This document shows, in pieces, positions 58,525 through 64,000 of a stretch of 64,000 bases of DNA. Where the stretch lies: assembly GCA_011032825.1 (NCBI GenBank), contig JAADJZ010000015.1, positions 806,001 through 870,000 of the forward strand, in the 5' to 3' direction. The notes below the pieces were generated by a model. It worked only from the letters and a program-made list of their open reading frames with translations, searched no databases and had not been told where the DNA came from. Position 1 is the first letter of the stretch, and each line of letters opens with the position of its first letter. Position numbers and translations under genes: made by a program. Origin of the DNA: Massariosphaeria phaeospora. Lineage: Eukaryota; Ascomycota; Dothideomycetes; Pleosporales.

Positions 58525-60653
58525 CCGAGGCGCCCGGCGTGACTATCCACCCGGCGTAACCATCCACCCGAACACCAAAATCGACACCACAACATGAAGC
58601 TATTGAGCCACGCGCGATAGCTATAATCGCGATATTTTCTAGGGCTTAGTTCTACAGGCCTCAATTAATATATATAGCTATCTATATTTTGCTGGGAGCT
58701 TGATAGCTCGGCCGTGTCGTGATTGAGATGGTGGTGGGCCTGCTGCAGCACCTGAGGCTTCACTACCACCCTGAGGCTGCGCAGCTACTCTCTTTTTTGA
58801 GCCTGCCTTCGTAGCTACCTTAAGGCGTCTCCTCTGAGCTCTTTGGGCAGTTTTTTGAGCTTGTTGGAGTCGTTGTTGAGTCCTACGAGCTGCCTGTCGT
58901 GAGGCTCGATCAGCAGCCTCACGAGCCTTCTCCTCCTGCCTCATCAATTGCGCTGCTGTTCTCGCTGCACGCCTTGCCTCAACAGCCTTAAGCTTCTCCT
59001 GCCTCTGCTCCTCACGTACGCGAGATATCTCTGCTTTTTGGAGTTGTTGTTGCTCCGCCTCAGCCTCCTGCTGCCGCAGGCGATCACGTGCCCTATCCAC
59101 CTTGCTTGGAGTCCAGAATACAGCCCTACCGTGATACTCCTCAGCTGCCTCTAGAGGCAGAGCCTTGCCTCGCTTCCTACGCTGCCTCTCATTGATGAGA
59201 GCCTCCTTGAGTCTCACATTCTCATGCTCAGCTAGTACTGATCTGATCGAGAGTCGGTGGATCGTTTGGTTGAGCTTTGAGATCTTTTTCTGGTCTCTAT
59301 TAGCTACAGCGTGATCGACCAGCCGTCTGATCTTCCTCCAATCTGATGCGCTTAGGGCTGAGGAGTCGCTATCGCTTGAATAGCCTGATAGAGCTGGCTG
59401 ATTGAATCGTTTGAGTATCACCTCTAGCTCGAAAGGTGAGAGGCCAGTTGCCTTAAAAGCCTTGAGTATAGTATCCTTCTTGAACGAGGCCTCCTAGGCA
59501 GCCATAAACATAGGATAGAAGTTTCGTTTGCTCATAGATGTGAGCCCTTGGCACCTCTCTATGAACGCAGCTACCTAGTTTGAGTAGGCTGATGAGAATG
59601 GCTTAAACATGACGACGTCAAGCGGCTGGAGGGTGTGAGTTGAATGAGAGGGGTATACTGCAAGGAGGATCCTATTCCGATCGCAGTACTCGATGAAATC
59701 CATCGTGAGGTGAGATCCATGGCCGTCTAGGACAAGTAATCGATAGCTCCGCCCTGCCTTCTCCTTCGTAGATCGATCAAACACTTGTTTGAGCCAGGCT
59801 AGTCCTATATCGTTGTTCGTCCAGCTAGAAGGTGAGGAGGATATATATACTTGGTCCTCAGGCCTTAGGGCTTGTAGCTAGGTGTCCTGTATCGAGCCTG
59901 AGTCTAATTGATATATCAGCGCAGGCGCAAGAGCTGTTCCATCAGCGCATATGCAGGCCAGCAGCGTTATCCACTCCCGATTGCCATTCTGGATGTGAGC
60001 CTTGATCTTCCCCTCCTCATATAGCCTCTTGCTGAACACCCGCTTTGAGCGAGTAAGTATTCCTAGCATGCAGCTCTTCTCATCCATGTTGTACATATTG
60101 CAAGGCTCTATATCGTATTGGCTGATCTTACTGCGTAGAAGCTCGAAGTAGAGGGTATACTTCAACCGAGAATTAGCCTGGTGCCGTGAGCGATCGATGC
60201 CGGTGGCCCAGCGTGAGATTAGATCAACCTGGTGTCGCTTGATATATCGATCAACCTAGCCTTTTCTAACCTCTTTTTTCGCGATATCCGAGGCAAAGCG
60301 TCGTATTATAGGCTGTGTAGGAGGTAGGCCTTGCCTTGTAAGGCGCTCTATATAGCGTAGGAGCTCCAGCTCCTGCTGGGGGTGGAGCGCTTGCTGGTTT
60401 TGAGCCTTGGTGCTGCATGAGGTTGAGACGCTTCGGTGTCTTCGGCTGAGCGCTGCGTGGCTGCAGCCATAGATGGCTGCTATTTTCCTATATGAAAAAG
60501 GTTCTCCTGGCTCGCGCGATTCAATCGCTTCAATCGCATCCTCAATTGCTCCCATATTGGTGGAGTTGTGTCGTGTTGAAGTTATGTAGTTGTCAGGGTT
60601 CGGTGTTCGGCTGGATGGTCACGCCGGGTGGATGGTCACGCCGGGCGCCTCGG
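58525..60653 (-). mobile_element. Fot1/pogo-type transposon F
   Basis: This 2129-bp element has inverted ends of about 53 bp, each starting CCGAGGCGCCCGGCGTGAC and containing a doubled unit of 17 bp. TA duplications are at 58523-58524 and 60654-60655. The transposase is on the minus strand. Only four stops and mild base change are seen. Confidence 0.88.
58678..60555 (-). pseudogene. pogo/Fot1 transposase of element F, four premature stops
   Basis: 626 codons from the ATG at 60555 to 58678 without frameshift. TAG codons lie at 60256-60258, 59878-59880, 59575-59577 and 59494-59496. The order is N-terminal helix-turn-helix (GEPFSYRKIAAIYGCSHAAL), Tc5-like segment (QQELELLRYIERLTRQGLPP), DDE core (NMDEKSCMLG, RLLVLDGHGSHLTMDFIEYCD, LQPLDVVMFKPF), then a long Gln/Arg/Ala coiled coil ending in PAKYR. 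It is clearly related to D and E but diverged, so it is a separate subfamily. Confidence 0.85.
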
Positions 60654-60888
60654 TAGAAAGGAGATGCTCTTGGACGGCAATCTCCGCAAGCCGAAAGAAT
60701 TACCGACGTTGTGCCGAGCCGGCCTCCTCGGCCTTCACGTAGGTCGCGCGTTCGCCGCTGCATTCTTTAATTGTCACCTATCACTATTCGCGTCTCTTTT
60801 AGTGGTTCCTCCCAGTCTCTTTGAAGCGCGCATGTCGTGACCGACCGTATACGCAACCTCACTGCGACTTTGTGGCGAATCTTTTAGG

Positions 60889-63290
60889 ATGGCTACACCG
60901 TCGCGATCACAGATCATCGAGTCTAAACCGATAGGTGGAGGGTTGGATGGCTTTCGCGCCTTTTTCAATCTTACATACGAGGATGTAGGCGTTCCTGAAA
61001 CCTCCCAGGTGCTGGTTCAGATAGGAAACGAAGGTACTGTAGATATATCCCTTTGAAGCCCTCCTCTAATGCGTACACAGAGACCCAGGATCTTCTAGTC
61101 GCCCTCGTAACCGCACTTCAAACCCTTCCAGCCTCTCGTCACCTACCCTCGAGCCGCGGGGGCAAGAATCTACTCGACGATCTGTTAAAAGTTATGACCG
61201 CAGTCAACGCTGATGACTTTGATATCGAACGAATACTTCCTCTCCTACAAGCAATACTTCAACAAGAACCTGACCGCCTAATTTGGGATAGAGTATACGA
61301 TGCTGTCACCGAATCGACCCCTCCGCCCCGTTGCACATCCTCTTTTCTACAAACACCCTGGCTGCGTAGCACGGGTAGCTTCGCTAACTCGACCGAACAC
61401 CGCAAATACGTAGACGACGTGCTGAAGGAGGAGCTGGGGTCTATGTACGTGGGGATACCTGGTTTCTCCCAAGCTTTCTTTGGGGAAGTTGCAGACCTCC
61501 AGCCGGCAGCGCAGGCCGTGTTTGAAAGGTGCTGCGAAGGGGATAACCCACTCTACCAGGAGAGCGGCTGGCAGGGTTGGCCCGCGGAAGCGAAGGAGCG
61601 ATACGTCCTGCGCTGGTTCGCAAAAGTAACGGGCCAACTCTCGGACTGGGCGGCAGAGCACCAGCCAGCCTCCAAGGCTCGTCGGCGACCGCTGGCACAG
61701 CCGCACCACCCGTTGCAAGGCTCCACGGCCGACCGCAAGTTGGATATTGGCTTTGTGGACGACCCGAGCGCAGACGCGGACTCTAAATACCACTGGAAGC
61801 AGATTCTCATACCAGGAGAACTCAAGAGCAACCCAGCGGCCGACGTAGCCTCCAAAGCATGGCTTGACCTCGGACGATATGCCCGAGAGGTCCTCGCCGC
61901 CCAGGACAATCGCCGCTTCGTGCCCGGCTTCACGCTGTGTGGATCCCGCATGCGGCTGTGGAACTTTGACCGACTTGGAGGGATCGCCTCTGAGCAATTC
62001 GACATCAATGAAGATGGACTGCAGTTTGTGTCTGCAATGCTTGGATTTCTCTGGATGAATGAGGAGCAGCTGGGGTTCGACCCGACTATCATCACAGCCG
62101 GGGGCAAGCGGTACATCGAGATCGAACGAAACAACCGCACAGAGCGCCTCGTCCTTGACAAGGTCATAAAACGCGTGCCTTGTGTTGCCGGTCGAGCCAC
62201 AACTTGTTGGAAAGCCCACCGTGAAGGGGATGAGTCGCGGGCACCCCTCGTTATCAAGGACTCGTGGCAATACCCGGAGCGCAGCGAGGAGGGCGAGTTG
62301 CTGCGTGAGTCAACCGAGAAGGACGTGGTCAATGTGGCGAGGTACTATCACCATGGGACGATTCGTGTGAACGACCAGGATGACACCATCCGTGGGAATG
62401 TGCGCCGAGGCCTAGACGTAACGAAAGCAACAAACTACATATCGGGAAGCACAATGCAGCCTCGAAGCAGGACTGTTCGCTCCCTCTCACGGAAAGGCCG
62501 AAGCAGCAGTGCCGCCGGACGGAAGCGGTCCTCGAGCTGCACGAATGCGCCCTTACCACCCAGCAAGCGAACTTGTTCGAGCTCTCCCGTGAAAGGAGGG
62601 AGGGTGACGGCGGATCGAGTGCACCGTCGCGTTATTGTCCGAGACTACGGGAAGCCTATATACATGGCGAGTTCCAAGACTAGCCTTCTGGCTGCTATGG
62701 AAGGCTGCATCGTAGGATATGAGTCGCTGCATACGCGGGTCGGCATGCTTCAATGCGATATCTCGCCGAACAACCTAATGGTGAACGAGGACGAGGGCAA
62801 TCCCTCCTGGCACTCGTTCTTGATCGATCTAGATCTTGCTATCAAAGAGGATCGTGAGAAGTCGTCAGGGGCGCGAGGGAAGACCGGCACGCGAGCGTTC
62901 ATGGCGATTGGAGTACTTCTAGAGAACGAGCTACATTCCTTCATGCACGATCTAGAATCGTTTTTTTGGGTACTTTTCTGGATATGCATTCACTACGATG
63001 GACCGTCCCAGCACAGGATTGTTCTACGATTTGACAAGTGGAATTACCTAGACGCGGAAGATTTAGCTGTGTCGAAGAAGGGCGTGGTGGCTGATGAACG
63101 GGATTTTCTCAAGACCGCGGAAGAAAACTTCACGCTGTACTACCAGCCACTGATCCCTTGCGTAAATAGATTACGGAGAAAGGTATTCCCTGGAGGCGGA
63201 AGGTGGAGGGACCCTAGTCTGAAGTTGTACGATGAGATGAAAAAGATACTTCGGACAGCACATGATCAGTTGAAAGAGGTAGAGGGATAA
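60889..63290 (+). CDS. FunK1-type fungal protein kinase
   Basis: Two exons, 60889-61033 and 61081-63290, give 784 residues. The 47-nt intron (GTACTG...ACACAG with CTAAT) is needed because the long second frame has no ATG near its start. Kinase features are a catalytic loop QCDISPNN (about residues 606-613), IDLDLA (about 631-636) in place of DFG, and GTRAFMAIGVL then HDLESFFWVLFW, which are typical of the FunK1 family. An upstream part (PGFTLCGSRMRLWNFD, about residue 320) also fits FunK1. The family is expanded in fungi, mostly of unknown substrate. It lies 233 bp beyond transposon F and its frame is intact. Activity is inferred only. Confidence 0.8.
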
Positions 63291-64000
63291 GGATACGAGT
63301 CTCGTTCGACCTAAGGAGAGGAAGTTACGTGTAATCAATCAACACAGCCAGAAGAAAAGGCTTGAAGAAATGTACTCCATCCTACTGCATGGCCCTATCG
63401 TTCTCAAGGCTCGTAGGAAACCCCGATCCGCGCGATTGTTCGCTATCGTCTCAACAAGCCTCTACTCCAGCTATTACATAATACCGTTATCAGTCCTTCT
63501 TGTGTAATATGTAGTAGCGCACTTGTACTGCTTTAGGCGTCTGATCTGGGAAGTGTTTATATATCTCCTTCTACTCTATACCCTGCTTATTCTTTAATAT
63601 GGTTCGGTCTGATGGTTCTGTCCTGACATTTCGCGGAGTTAGACGCTAGGTGACTGTCGGTCATACTGGAAGTCGCTTCTCTGCCTCCTGGTGCTGGAAA
63701 ATGCTGGAAACCGAGAGTTGACGCTTTTAGAGCGAAGAGGCAAGCCGGCTGAGTAATGTCGACGTTTGTTGTGGCCTCGGCAGTACTTTAGTGGGGCGGG
63801 ATCAGGAAACCCCGCGGAAGTGCGCCTATCGATAGGAGAAAGATGAAAGGCAAACTCTCCTCCTACAAGCAGATTTCTCTTTCCGTTCACAATTATTTCC
63901 TGCTCACCTTAGTTTACTCTTCGACGCGCTGTGCCATAGCATAGGGAAGTGTACGCACGGTCTGCCACAGCCTTGACGACTTTTCTTTCCGGTCGTCGCC
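63291..64000. other. right-end region without a supported gene
   Basis: This contains the 3' flank of the FunK1 gene. Frames of up to 83 codons (63639-63890) show no domain. The sequence is of intermediate GC content. Confidence 0.5.

Noticed and set aside
52673..63290. Starship-type giant cargo element
   Set aside because: No tyrosine-recombinase captain gene was seen, and each Fot1 element has its own TA duplication, so the genes between are not one mobile unit.

Overview
The window looks like a filamentous ascomycete chromosome, probably a Dothideomycete of the Pleosporales type, although I cannot name a species. The grounds are 45-120 nt introns with fungal splice and branch signals, fungal gene families (FunK1 kinase, LEU5 carrier, SIT4/PP6 phosphatase, UPF3), and a very AT-rich block of transposon relics whose decay is almost entirely C-to-T / G-to-A (RIP-like), next to a GC-balanced gene block.

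Layout. 1-22.39 kb is an AT-rich, repeat-only compartment. It starts with the 3' end of a Ty3/gypsy chromovirus (1-2195). It also holds a TA-flanked Fot1/pogo-type DNA transposon (3758-5601), a MITE (8164-8570), a full-length reverse-oriented gypsy copy with two LTRs and a 5-bp target duplication (8733-15908), a probable copia gag relic, a broken Fot1-like relic carrying a second MITE (18436-18859), and another Fot1-like element (20192-22387) whose right terminal repeat sits at the compartment boundary. Each gypsy copy carries, antisense to gag-pol and 167 bp from its 3' LTR, a small frame with six cysteines in Zn2Cys6 spacing. I regard this as the most interesting object in the window.

22.67-52.29 kb is the gene block. 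It contains an F-box-like protein, a five-exon WD40/Gemin5-like protein with a GC-AG intron, a small conserved protein of unknown function, a secreted Cys-rich protein, a METTL4-like MT-A70 methyltransferase divergent from a LEU5-type mitochondrial carrier, UPF3 (nonsense-mediated decay) divergent from a SIT4/PP6 phosphatase, and a family-25 glycosyltransferase. Most are housekeeping functions in RNA metabolism, signalling, mitochondrial transport and glycosylation. They share divergent promoters but do not form a pathway cluster.

52.67-63.3 kb is a mixed island. Two Fot1/pogo elements lie back to back with two non-duplicated bases between their TA duplications, and a third lies at 58525-60653. 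Between and beyond them are a 60-residue RanBP2-type zinc-finger protein, an aminoglycoside-phosphotransferase-like kinase and a FunK1 fungal kinase. In all three elements the transposase frame length is intact and the internal damage I found is premature stops, as expected from RIP.

Splice structures were deduced by eye from frame continuity, splice consensus and family motifs. No computation or database search was run.
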